DNA of 8,902 nucleotides from Phycisphaerae bacterium (GCA_030448225.1 JAUJNJ010000143.1:1-8902); one strand, 5' to 3'; numbered from the stretch's first letter, positions 1-6,290 are shown. Translations and numbers: made by a program. The notes: generated from the letters alone by a model not told the origin.

Positions 1-10
1 ACCTCTTTCT

Positions 11-55
11 CCCTCTCCCCCGTACTCGGGGGAGAGGGCAGGGGTGAGGGGCCGA
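11..55 (+). repeat. Left 45-bp inverted repeat of the DUF559 cassette, with internal hairpin
   Basis: An 11-bp perfect stem (CCCTCTCCCCC at 11-21, GGGGGAGAGGG at 28-38) encloses the 6-base loop GTACTC. A 17-base tail (39-55) completes the copy. It is the reverse complement of 463-507 without mismatch. The same hairpin, more degenerate, recurs at 1512-1539, 4632-4659 and 4813-4837. Confidence 0.9.
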
Positions 56-86
56 ACTGGAGGTTTGCGTCACGGGAGGGGAGACG

Positions 87-512
87 GTGTCGGACCGGCG
101 AGCGTTTCGCGTGGACCCGAGACTCCTCGCCCTCGCGAAGGAAATGCGCCACGAGGCGGTGCCCGCGGAGCGAAAGCTGTGGGCGTGTCTGCGGAACCGG
201 AGGTTGAACGACTTCAAGTTCCGTCGGCAGTTCCCGGTCGACGAGTTCATCGCCGACTTCTGCTGTCCCGAATGTCGGCTGATCGTCGAGGCGGATGGCG
301 AGTCGCACGAGGATCGGGTGGAGGACGACGCGGCACGGTCGGAGCACTTGGAGGCAATAGGCTATTCGGTCGTTCGCTTTACGAACGTCGACGTGCACGA
401 GAATCTTGACGGGGTGCTGACGGCGATTTTGGACGCGTGCGAAAGCCGGCGCAACTCGACGCTCGGCCCCTCACCCCTGCCCTCTCCCCCGAGTACGGGG
501 GAGAGGGGGTAA
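87..512 (+). CDS. DUF559 domain endonuclease-like protein
   Basis: A 141-residue protein of the DUF559 family, small proteins related to the very-short-patch-repair (Vsr)/PD-(D/E)XK nuclease fold. Family blocks are visible in order: PAERKLW (26-32), FRRQFPVDEFIADF (45-58), the core IVEADGESH (66-74) and GYSVVRFTNVDV (92-103). Candidate metal-binding residues are Glu28, Asp57, Glu68 and Asp70. The GTG start at 87 follows a GGGAGGGGAGA ribosome-binding sequence; an in-frame ATG at 144 would still keep the PAERKLW block. Residues from about 126 to the end are encoded by the right inverted repeat, and the TAA lies just past it, so the Pro/Ser-rich tail is repeat sequence rather than fold. The gene is enclosed by inverted repeats and looks unrelated to the sugar genes downstream. 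Substrate and role are unknown. Confidence 0.88.
   Translation: MSDRRAFRVDPRLLALAKEMRHEAVPAERKLWACLRNRRLNDFKFRRQFPVDEFIADFCCPECRLIVEADGESHEDRVEDDAARSEHLEAIGYSVVRFTNVDVHENLDGVLTAILDACESRRNSTLGPSPLPSPPSTGERG
463..507 (-). repeat. Right 45-bp inverted repeat of the DUF559 cassette
   Basis: The exact reverse complement of 11-55. It overlaps the 3' end of the DUF559 gene, encoding its last roughly 16 residues, and ends five bases before the end of the stop codon. The 15 bases just inside it (448-462) also recur, inverted, at 4675-4689 next to another copy of the hairpin, so the conserved terminal segment of this family is about 60 bp on this side. Confidence 0.9.
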
Positions 513-543
513 GGCCTTTGGCTTCTACGACGGTCAGGAATCA

Positions 544-1509
544 ATGCGCATCCTCCTCACCACCACCAGCTTCCAAGACACGCCCGGCGCGCACCACGAC
601 CTGCTCGCGCGGTCCGGCTTCGAGGTCGTCCGCGCACGCGGGCCGCTCACCGAGCAGCAGGTGCTCGATCTCATCACGAAGGACGGCGGGTTCGACGGGC
701 TGCTCAACGGGGACGACAAGATCACGGCCAAGGTGATCGACGCGGCGCTGCCGCGGCTGAAGGTCATCGCGAAGTACGGCATCGGCCTCGACTCGATCGA
801 CGTGAAGTACGCGACGTCGAAGAAGATTCCGGTCCTGTTCACGCCGGGCGTGAACGAGACGACCGTGGCCGAGCACGCGATCGGGTTGATGATCGCGGTG
901 GCGAAGGACTTCTACTTCCACGTCCACGCCACCAAGGCCGGGCAGTGGAAACGGCAGACGGGCAACGAACTGTTCGGCAAGACGCTCGGCGTGATCGGCC
1001 TCGGCCGCATCGGCAAGGAGACGATCAAGCGCGCCAAGGCGTTCGGCATGACCTGCGTCGGGCAGGGCAACTACTGGGACGACGCGTTCGCCGCGGAATA
1101 CGGCGTGGAGCGACTGCCGGCGATCGAGGACGTGCTGCGGCGGGCGGACGTCGTCTCGCTGCACACGAACCTGAAGCCGGAGACGCGCGGCATCATCAAC
1201 AAGACCACGATCGCCACGATGCGCGACGGCGCGATCCTCATCAACACCGGCCGCGGCGGGCTGGTGGTCGAGCAGGACGTGGCCGACGCCTGCCGCTCGG
1301 GGAAGCTCAAGGGGTACGGCACCGACGTGCTGGAGACCGAGCCGATGCGGACGCCGCACCCGTTCCAGGACGTGCCGAACATCATCGTCACGCCGCACGT
1401 GGGCAGCCGGACCTACGAGAGCGTCGTGCGGCAGGGGATGCGGGCGGCGACGAACGTGATCAGCTTCCTGACCGGCGGCAAGGACTACATCCAAGCGAAC
1501 GAGTTTTAG
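544..1509 (+). CDS. D-isomer-specific 2-hydroxyacid dehydrogenase (phosphoglycerate dehydrogenase-like)
   Basis: A 321-residue NAD-dependent 2-hydroxyacid dehydrogenase of the D-isomer-specific family, predicted to interconvert a D-2-hydroxyacid and its 2-keto acid in the cytoplasm. The split substrate-binding domain includes KYGIGLDSID (77-86). The Rossmann domain follows with GLGRIG (152-157). The catalytic triad is complete: Arg237 in NTGRGG, Glu266 in the DVLETEP block and His285 in TPHVGS. Length and spacing match the catalytic core of SerA-type enzymes, but there is no C-terminal ACT domain, so serine-type feedback control is unlikely. The ATG at 544 has AGGA about five bases upstream. 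The next gene starts 41 bases downstream, across a repeat hairpin. The clustering with sugar-acid genes suggests a sugar-derived hydroxyacid or 2-keto acid rather than 3-phosphoglycerate (inference). The frame is intact. Confidence 0.92.
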   Translation: MRILLTTTSFQDTPGAHHDLLARSGFEVVRARGPLTEQQVLDLITKDGGFDGLLNGDDKITAKVIDAALPRLKVIAKYGIGLDSIDVKYATSKKIPVLFTPGVNETTVAEHAIGLMIAVAKDFYFHVHATKAGQWKRQTGNELFGKTLGVIGLGRIGKETIKRAKAFGMTCVGQGNYWDDAFAAEYGVERLPAIEDVLRRADVVSLHTNLKPETRGIINKTTIATMRDGAILINTGRGGLVVEQDVADACRSGKLKGYGTDVLETEPMRTPHPFQDVPNIIVTPHVGSRTYESVVRQGMRAATNVISFLTGGKDYIQANEF

Positions 1510-1511
1510 AA

Positions 1512-1539
1512 CCCTCTCCCCTGTACGCGGGGGAGAGGG
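1512..1539 (+). repeat. Hairpin copy of the DUF559-cassette repeat between two dehydrogenase genes
   Basis: CCCTCTCCCC (1512-1521) pairs perfectly with GGGGAGAGGG (1530-1539) around the 8-base loop TGTACGCG. The stem and GTAC-containing loop match the arms at 11-38 and 480-507, but the G-rich tail is missing, so this is a solitary core hairpin. It begins two bases after the upstream stop codon. There is no T-tract, so an ordinary intrinsic terminator is not supported. Confidence 0.8.
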
Positions 1540-1543
1540 GAAG
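1530..1543 (+). promoter_or_regulatory. Probable ribosome-binding site inside the repeat hairpin
   Basis: The only purine-rich Shine-Dalgarno-like stretch before the ATG at 1551 is GGGGAGAGGGGAAG. Its first ten bases form the 3' arm of the hairpin at 1512-1539. Folding of the mRNA would therefore hide the site. That this modulates translation is inference. Confidence 0.45.
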
Positions 1544-1550
1544 AACAAAT

Positions 1551-2648
1551 ATGCCCACCACCACGACCAACTACGTCATGCCCGCCGAGGTCCACAACGC
1601 GCTCGTCGCCGCCGCCTACCGCCACCGCGGCTACACGGCCGAGGAGGCCGACGCGGCGGCGCGGTTCAGCGAACTGACGGCCCGGCACGGCATCAAGACG
1701 CACAACGCGATCAAGGCGCTGCACCTCGACGAGCACTTCGGCTCCAGGGCCGGCGGGTGTCAGCCGGGGGCGACGATCGAGAAGCTGCCGGGCAAGTACA
1801 AGGCCGTCGCACGGTGGAACGCCAACCGCAAGCTCGGGCAGGCGACGGCGCTGGCCGCGATGGACGAGTGCATGCGCCTCGCCGACGAGTACGGCGTCGG
1901 CGTCGTCACGGTCGACAACGCGTTCCACTACCTCTGGGGCGGCGGGTACGTCATCGAGGCGGCGCGGCGCGGGTACATCGCCTACACCGCCTGCACCGCC
2001 GCGCTGGCGGAGGTCGTGCCGTTCGGCGGGAAGTTCCCGACGCTCGGCACCAACCCGCACTCGTGGGCGTTCCCCACGCAGGACGCGATCGGATTTCCCA
2101 TCTGCATTGACTGGGCCACGAGCGTCGTCGCGATGGGCCGCGTCCAGCAGTTCGCCCGCGAGGGCAAGTCGCTCAAGCCCGGCTGGGGCGTCGACAAGGA
2201 CGGCAACGAGACGACCGACCCGAACAAGGTCGCCGCCCTCTTCCCGTTCGGCGAGCACAAGGGGTACGGCCTGTCGCTCATCGACGAACTGCTCGCCGCC
2301 TACACCGGCGGCTCCACCCCGACGCTGCGCAGCCGCTGGGGCACCGGCCCGGCGGGCGAGAAGCGGACGCCGAACTTCTACTTCCAGTGCATCCGCGCCG
2401 ACGCGCTCGACTGCGGCGACTTCGCGATGGGCCGCTCGCAGTCCGACAACGTGAAGGCGGTGCTGGCCGACATCAAGGGCCACGGCAACGAGCGCAGCAT
2501 CTTCCCGGGCGAACTCGAGGCCCGCGCCTACGCCGAGAGCGAGCGCGTCGGCGGGTTGGTGTTCACGGCCGCCGAGGTGGACGCGCTCGACGCGATCGCG
2601 AAAGAGGCGGCTTTCGCGCTCGACCGATCGAAGCTCCGCGAGATCTAA
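1551..2648 (+). CDS. Malate/L-lactate dehydrogenase (Ldh2) family oxidoreductase
   Basis: A 365-residue member of the NAD(P)-dependent malate/L-lactate dehydrogenase family, which also includes ureidoglycolate and 2,3-diketo-L-gulonate dehydrogenases. The fold differs from classical Rossmann lactate dehydrogenases. Family blocks appear in order: RHGIKTHN near residue 43, the NAFHYLWGGGYVIEAARRG block near 123-141, the VPFGGKFPTLGTNPHSWAFPT block near 155-180, and FPFGEHKGYGLSLIDELLAAY near 228-248. The ATG at 1551 is chosen because it opens the family's normal N-terminus; the same frame stays open far upstream, but that stretch overlaps the preceding dehydrogenase and is an Arg-rich GC artefact. 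The gene is followed by a 224-base gap holding an inverted repeat. The substrate is not predictable from sequence; a sugar-derived 2-hydroxy or 2-keto acid fits the neighbours. The frame is intact. Confidence 0.9.
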   Translation: MPTTTTNYVMPAEVHNALVAAAYRHRGYTAEEADAAARFSELTARHGIKTHNAIKALHLDEHFGSRAGGCQPGATIEKLPGKYKAVARWNANRKLGQATALAAMDECMRLADEYGVGVVTVDNAFHYLWGGGYVIEAARRGYIAYTACTAALAEVVPFGGKFPTLGTNPHSWAFPTQDAIGFPICIDWATSVVAMGRVQQFAREGKSLKPGWGVDKDGNETTDPNKVAALFPFGEHKGYGLSLIDELLAAYTGGSTPTLRSRWGTGPAGEKRTPNFYFQCIRADALDCGDFAMGRSQSDNVKAVLADIKGHGNERSIFPGELEARAYAESERVGGLVFTAAEVDALDAIAKEAAFALDRSKLREI

Positions 2649-2669
2649 TGCTGCCCGAGGAGATGATCT

Positions 2670-2839
2670 AACCACGAAGACACGAAGACACGAAGACACG
2701 AAGATGGCGCGGACCTGAACGCGGGCGCGACGCGGGGTAACAGATTAAGATGTTGGATCAAACTAACTCACGCTCACTTCGTGCGCGAAACGATGTCCGA
2801 GCCACGCGGCCCTCTTCGTGTCTTCGTGCCTTCGTGGTT
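2670..2839. repeat. Intergenic inverted-repeat element with CACGAAGA units
   Basis: The left arm (2670-2695) and right arm (2814-2839) are reverse complements over 26 bp with one mismatch, separated by 118 bases. The left arm runs on into four perfect tandem copies of the 8-mer CACGAAGA (2673-2704); the right arm contains the complementary TCTTCGTG-type units. The interior is less GC-rich and includes AACAGATTAAGATGTTGGAT. The element fills most of the gap between the Ldh-family gene and the SDR, ending about 33 bases before the SDR start. Elements of this type are widespread in planctomycete-like genomes; their function is not established. Confidence 0.85.
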
Positions 2840-2872
2840 CAACAACGCATTCCCCGAACGGGATGAATTGAC

Positions 2873-3685
2873 ATGAGCAACGACCTGTTTGACCTCAGCG
2901 GCGAAGTGGCGGTCGTGATCGGCGGCACCGGCGTGCTCGGCGGTGCGCTGGCGGAAGGCCTCGCGGCGGCCGGGGCGGCGGTGGCGGTGCTCGGTCGCAA
3001 CCGCGATCGCGGGCTGGCGTGCGCCAAGCGCATCGCCGACTCCGGCAACCGCGGCGCGTTCTTCTTCGCCGACGCGACCGAACCGATCGGACTGGCCGCG
3101 GCGCACAAGGAACTCGAGGCGGACCTCGGCGCGCCGACGATCCTCGTCAACGCCGCCGGCGGGAACGACCCGAAGGTGACGGTGACGGCCGACAACCCGT
3201 TCGAGCGGATCGAGGCGACGGACTGGCGGGCGAGCTTCGACCTCAACCTCGTCGGCGGCGCGCTGCTGCCGTGCCAGGAGTTCGGCCCCGGCATGGCCCG
3301 CCGCGGCCGGGGGAGCGTGATCAACATCGCCAGCGTCTCGGCCCACCTCCCGCTGAGCCGCGTCGTCGCCTACTCCGCGGCCAAGGCGGCGGTGCTGAGC
3401 CTCACGCAGTTCCTCGCCCGCGAGTGGGCGCCGAAGGGCGTGCGCGTGAACTCGGTCACGCCCGGCTTCTTCCCCGCCGAGCAGAACCGCGGCTGCTCTA
3501 CAACGCCGACGGCACGCCGACCCCGCGCGCCCCGGTCGATCCTCGGCCACACGCCGATGGGCCGCTTCCGGCGTCGGAGGAACTCGTCGACGCCCGTCGT
3601 GTTCCTCGCGAGCAGAAGAGCCCAGCGGGTTCGTCACGGGGACGGACCTGCGCGTCGACGGGGATTCTTGTCGCAGACGATCTAG
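2873..3685 (+). CDS. SDR family oxidoreductase, possibly a fructuronate/mannonate-type reductase (3' part frame-disturbed)
   Basis: A classical short-chain dehydrogenase of about 270 residues. It shows the dinucleotide-binding loop GGTGVLGG (17-24), NAAG (93-96), catalytic Ser154 (IASVS), and Tyr167 and Lys171 in YSAAK. Up to about residue 205 the frame is clean. Beyond PAEQNR the expected text LLYNADGTPTPR, ILGHTPMGRF, EELVDA, VVFLAS, FVTGTDLRVDG and GFLSQTI is all present but spread over several frames. Compensating indels include a lost C near 3490 and an extra C near 3530. They sum to a multiple of three, so one frame stays open to the TAG at 3683, but its residues from about 206 to 262 are largely wrong. 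The long insert before the C-terminus resembles SDR-type D-mannonate oxidoreductases (fructuronate reductases), which fits the UxaE-like gene two genes downstream. The exact substrate is inferred. Confidence 0.85.
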   Translation: MSNDLFDLSGEVAVVIGGTGVLGGALAEGLAAAGAAVAVLGRNRDRGLACAKRIADSGNRGAFFFADATEPIGLAAAHKELEADLGAPTILVNAAGGNDPKVTVTADNPFERIEATDWRASFDLNLVGGALLPCQEFGPGMARRGRGSVINIASVSAHLPLSRVVAYSAAKAAVLSLTQFLAREWAPKGVRVNSVTPGFFPAEQNRGCSTTPTARRPRAPRSILGHTPMGRFRRRRNSSTPVVFLASRRAQRVRHGDGPARRRGFLSQTI

Positions 3686-3686
3686 A

Positions 3687-3801
3687 ACAAGGGTAGACAA
3701 GGGTCAGGCTCAAGGGTCAAGAATCACAGACCCGTGCGAGCCGCTTCGTCCGCGTGCCCTACGGCTGGTGACCCTTGACTCTTGATCCTTGACGCTTGTC
3801 A
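3687..3801. repeat. Intergenic inverted-repeat element with CAAGGGTCAA-type units
   Basis: Left side (3687-3726) has ACAAGGGTAG, ACAAGGGTCA and CAAGGGTCAAGAATCA. The right side (about 3770-3799) reads, as reverse complement, ACAAGCGTCA-AGGATCAAGAGTCAAGGGTC, about 25 matches in 31 positions to the left arm. The unique middle is about 45 bases. It starts immediately after the SDR stop codon and ends about 20 bases before the amidohydrolase start, so it fills the gap almost completely. No T-tract or clear promoter is seen. Confidence 0.7.
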
Positions 3802-3818
3802 GTCCCCCGACCTTCGCC

Positions 3819-4630
3819 ATGGTCATCGACGCACACCATCATTTCTGGTCCTACTCGCCCGAGTCGTACCCGTGGATCTCGGAGCGGATGGCGAAGCTCC
3901 GGCGCGACTTTCTCCCGGAACACCCACCACTGCTGGCCGAAGCAGGCCGCAGGCGTCACCGGCGTCGTGAGCGTGCAGGCGACAGGCGTCGAGGAGACGC
4001 GGTGGCTGCTCGAACTCGCGGGGCGGAACGACTTCATCAAGGGCGTGGTGGGGTGGGTGCCGCTGATCGTGGACGACGTGCGGGCATCTCGACGGTTTCG
4101 CGGCCGACAAACGCGGGCGGTCCGGCACGTGCTGCAGGACGAGGCGGACGACGCCTACGTGCTCCGCGCCGGACTTCAACCGCGGCGTCGCCGCGCTGCA
4201 CAGTTCGGCCTGCGGTACGACATCCTGATCTACGAACGCCTGCCGAACGCGATCAGGATGATCGACCGCCACCCGGATCGGGTGTTCGTGCTCCACGTCG
4301 CCAAGCCGCGGATCGGCATCGGCGTTGTCGCCGTGGAAGGAACATCGACGAACTCGCGAAGCGCGCCGAACGTGTTCTGCAAGGTGTCCGGCATGGCCAC
4401 CGAGGCCGACCTGGTCGACGTGGACGCCGGCGCATCGGCCCTACTTCGACGCGGCGGCGAACGCCTTCGGCCCGCGGCGGCTGATGTTCGGCTCCGACTG
4501 GCCGGTCTGCCTCGTCGCCGTCGACTACCGCCGCTGGCGCGGAGACGGTCGCCGGGTGGGCGGCCGCGGCTCTCGCCGGACGAACAAGCCCGCTCTTCGG
4601 CGAGACGGCCGTCGGGCATACGGGCTATGA
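3819..4630 (+). CDS. Amidohydrolase 2 family protein, probable sugar lactonase (frame-broken as read)
   Basis: A TIM-barrel amidohydrolase (amidohydrolase 2 family, COG3618 type), a group that includes L-fucono- and L-rhamnono-lactonases. The ATG at 3819 opens [10 protein letters not shown] with the metal-binding HxH. Other blocks appear in order but in different frames: [62 protein letters not shown] with [40 protein letters not shown], and [10 protein letters not shown] with the late-barrel Asp. The natural end is AYGL followed by TGA at 4628. About 270 residues is normal for the family, so the gene appears full-length with multiple small indels rather than truncated. No Shine-Dalgarno is obvious. 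Expected reaction: hydrolysis of an aldonolactone, supplied by the aldo/keto reductase at 6303. Substrate is inferred from context. Confidence 0.82.
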
Positions 4631-4631
4631 A

Positions 4632-4659
4632 CCCTCTCCCCCGTACTCCGGGGGGAGGG
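4632..4659 (+). repeat. Hairpin copy of the DUF559-cassette repeat after the amidohydrolase
   Basis: CCCTCTCCCCC (4632-4642) faces GGGGGGAGGG (4650-4659) across the loop GTACTCC; the right arm lacks one AG step of the canonical stem. The following CAGGAGTGAGG differs by one base from the tail of the left cassette repeat. It begins one base after the amidohydrolase stop codon. Confidence 0.8.
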
Positions 4660-4732
4660 CAGGAGTGAGGCCGCGCGTCGAGTTGCGCCCCGCTCCCGCA
4701 CCGCCAGGCAACAGCCCCGCGTGGATCGAAGA

Positions 4733-4755
4733 GCGAGCCGCCGGTTACGGCTCGC
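4733..4755. repeat. Perfect 8-bp stem-loop in the gap before the UxaE-like gene
   Basis: GCGAGCCG (4733-4740) pairs with CGGCTCGC (4748-4755) around CCGGTTA. It lies inside the short cassette relative and is unrelated to the CCCTCTCCCC hairpin. There is no T-run after it, so a terminator function is not supported. Confidence 0.5.
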
Positions 4756-4812
4756 AGGGAGACCGGTCCACCTCCGCGGACATCGTTGGCAACTTCACGT
4801 TCGGCCCTGCTG

Positions 4813-4837
4813 CCCTCTCCCGCGTACGGGGAGAGGG
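4813..4837 (-). repeat. Hairpin copy of the DUF559-cassette repeat just before the UxaE-like gene
   Basis: CCCTCTCCC (4813-4821) pairs with GGGAGAGGG (4829-4837) around a GTAC-containing loop. The copy ends 14 bases before the ATG at 4852, and its GGGAGAGGGTGAG edge is the nearest purine-rich stretch to that start, as in the gap before 1551. Confidence 0.75.
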
Positions 4838-4851
4838 TGAGCAAGAACAAC

Positions 4852-6088
4852 ATGAACCTGACGCTCCCGAAATACAGCATGGGCATCGGCGACCGCTTCA
4901 TCAGGGGCGGGCGCTCGCGGCGTTCGTGCGGGCGAAGGAACTCGGCGTCGACGTCGCCCCGTCTGGAACAAGAGCAACCGCGAGCACAACATCGTCCACA
5001 GCGAGCCGCCGAGCGTGCGCGCCCGAGGCCGACGCGGCGACGAGGGCACGGCTGGACCGGCCCGTACTTCGTCGACGCCGACCACATCGGGCTAAAGACC
5101 GTCGACCGGTTCGTCGGCTCCAACGACTTCTTCACGATCGACGTCGCAGACTTCATTGCCAAGCCGGCCGACGAGGGCGATCCGCGACTTCGTCGCCGCG
5201 CACGCGAAGTACGCGGGCGCGGCACTGCGGGTGCCGGGGATCGATAGCGCGGCTCGACATCGCCGATCGCATCGAGGCGATCGCGCGCACGTGCCTGTTC
5301 GCCGTGCAGGAGGCGGGCCGGATCTACCGGCACATCGAGGCGGCGAAGGGGCGGGAAGTTCGTGCCCGAGGTGTCGATGGACGAGACCGACCAGCCGCAG
5401 ACGCCGGTCGAGTTGCTGTTCATCCTCGCGGCGATCGGGCAGGAAGGGATCCCGGTGCAGACGATCGCCGAAGTTCACCGGCCAGTTCAACAAGGGCGTC
5501 GACTACGTCGGCGACGTCCGCCAGTTCGAGCACGAGTTCAACGACGACCTCGCCGTGATCGCGTTCGCGGTGAGCGAGTTCGGCCTGCCGGCGAACCTCA
5601 AGCTCAGCGTCCACTCCGGCAGCGACAAGTTTCTCGATTTACCCCGCGATGCGCATGCCGCGATCGCCGCACCGGCATGGCCTGCACCTCAAGACGGCCG
5701 GCACGACGTGGCTGGAAGAACTGATCGGCCTCGCCTCGGCCGGCGGCGAGGGGCTGGAGATCGCGCGCGACGTGTACGCGCAGGCGATGGGCCGGTTCGA
5801 CGAACTGTGCGCCCCGTACGCCACCGTCATCGACATCGACCGCGCTTCTACCGACGCCGCAGGAGGTCGCCCGCTGGTCGAGCGAGCAATACCGAACGCA
5901 TGCGCACGACCGTCGCGCTTCGAAGTACAACGAGCTTCCGCCAACTGCTGCACGTCTGGCTTCAAGGTCGCGGCGCGCTGGAGAGCCGTTACCTCGACGC
6001 GGCGCGAGATCGCTTCCGGGCCGTCGTCGCGAAGAACGTGACGGAGAACATCTTCGACCGCCACCTGCGGCGCGTGTTCGTCGAATGA
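4852..6088 (+). CDS. Tagaturonate epimerase (UxaE) family protein (frame-broken as read)
   Basis: About 410 residues once frames are joined. Conserved blocks, each intact in some frame: MGIGDRF (start), FVRAKELGVDVAP, PYFVDADHIGLKTVDRF, FFTIDVADFIAKPADE, IARTCLFAVQEAGRIYRHI, PEVSMDETDQPQTPVELLFI, KFTGQFNKGVDYVGDVRQFE, LKLSVHSGSDKF, GLHLKTAGTTWLEELIGLAS, and a C-terminal FRQLLHV, then VVAKNVTENIFDRHLRRVFVE before the TGA at 6086. These match the UxaE pattern (aDaDH, VSxDET, HSGSDKFS, KTAGT, RQLxHV) as I know it from the Thermotoga enzyme, which interconverts D-tagaturonate and D-fructuronate. The ATG at 4852 is preceded by GGGAGAGGGTGAGCAAG. At least eight frame changes occur without loss of conserved blocks. 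Family assignment is fairly firm; the substrate in this organism is inferred. Confidence 0.82.
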
Positions 6089-6146
6089 GTGTCGGCTGGT
6101 GAAGAGGACCAGTCGTTTGAAACTGCGGCGACAGAATACGGAAAAT

Positions 6147-6245
6147 GCAACCGCAGAGGCGCTGAGGCGCAGAGGTCGGAGGAGAAGACGATTTCTCTTG
6201 TTTGGTTCTCCGCGTCCTGCTCCGCGTCTCTGTCTCCGCAGTTGC
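6147..6245. repeat. Intergenic inverted-repeat element with GCAGAGGCGC-type units
   Basis: Left arm 6147-6175 begins GCAACCGCAGAGGCGCTGAG and contains two GAGGCGC units. The right arm 6207-6245 reads, as reverse complement, GCAACTGCGGAGACAGAGAC and so on, an imperfect partner whose outermost 12 bases match at 10 positions. The middle is about 30 bases. It sits in the 214-base gap between the UxaE-like gene and the aldo/keto reductase. Elements of this type are common in planctomycete-like and some other genomes. Confidence 0.7.
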
Positions 6246-6290
6246 GATGCGTCTGGCCGCCTCTCTCCTCGACTCGTCGTCGCTCCTTGG

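Larger units (their letters stand above)
11..507 (+). mobile_element. DUF559 endonuclease cassette flanked by perfect 45-bp inverted repeats
   Basis: Bases 11-55 and 463-507 are exact reverse complements of each other over 45 bp and enclose one small gene (87-512). Each arm contains a hairpin, CCCTCTCCCCC / GTACTC / GGGGGAGAGGG, followed by a G-rich tail ending in GGGGCCGA. The layout, one nuclease gene between long terminal inverted repeats, looks like a small mobile or formerly mobile unit. I see no obvious target-site duplication just outside the arms. A shortened relative of the cassette lies at 4632-4838. That it is mobile is inference; the repeat pair and the nuclease gene are read directly. 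Confidence 0.6.
4632..4838 (-). mobile_element. Short relative of the DUF559 cassette without its gene (MITE-like)
   Basis: A hairpin copy at 4632-4659 with tail CAGGAGTGAGG, and an oppositely oriented degenerate copy at 4813-4837, enclose about 150 bases. Just inside the left copy, 4675-4689 is identical to the inverted 448-462, the segment just inside the right arm of the DUF559 cassette. Just inside the right copy, GTTCGGCCC resembles the inner edge of the cassette's left arm. Both ends of the cassette thus seem present in inverted orientation, with the nuclease gene missing. The middle (4690-4795) does not resemble the nuclease. The right-end match is short, so that half is less certain. 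Confidence 0.5.

Noticed and set aside
11..507. DUF559 cassette as a toxin-antitoxin or restriction-modification unit
   Set aside because: There is only one gene, with no antitoxin or methyltransferase nearby; the flanking inverted repeats favour a repeat-associated element.
1512..1539. Hairpin as a rho-independent terminator
   Set aside because: There is no following T-tract, and the next gene's ribosome-binding sequence is inside the stem.
945..1550. Upstream extension of the Ldh-family frame by about 200 residues
   Set aside because: It overlaps the well-supported dehydrogenase at 544-1509 in another frame, is Arg/Asp-rich with no motifs, and the family N-terminus begins at 1551.
2648..2671. 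Eight-codon ATG to TAA frame overlapping the end of the Ldh-family gene
   Set aside because: Too short to support, with no ribosome-binding site distinct from the upstream gene and no conserved content.
541..2699. Long minus-strand open frames (541-1548 and 1506-2699)
   Set aside because: They are mirror images of two clear + strand genes, are compositionally biased and show no family motif; long antisense frames are expected at this GC content.
2673..2704. Four CACGAAGA units as a possible CRISPR array
   Set aside because: Units are 8 bp, directly abutting with no spacers, and paired with an inverted arm; no cas genes are present.
4230..5423. Minus-strand open frame of nearly 400 residues
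   Set aside because: It runs antisense across the lactonase end, the repeat gap and the UxaE-like gene, and includes translated repeat sequence; no motif supports it.
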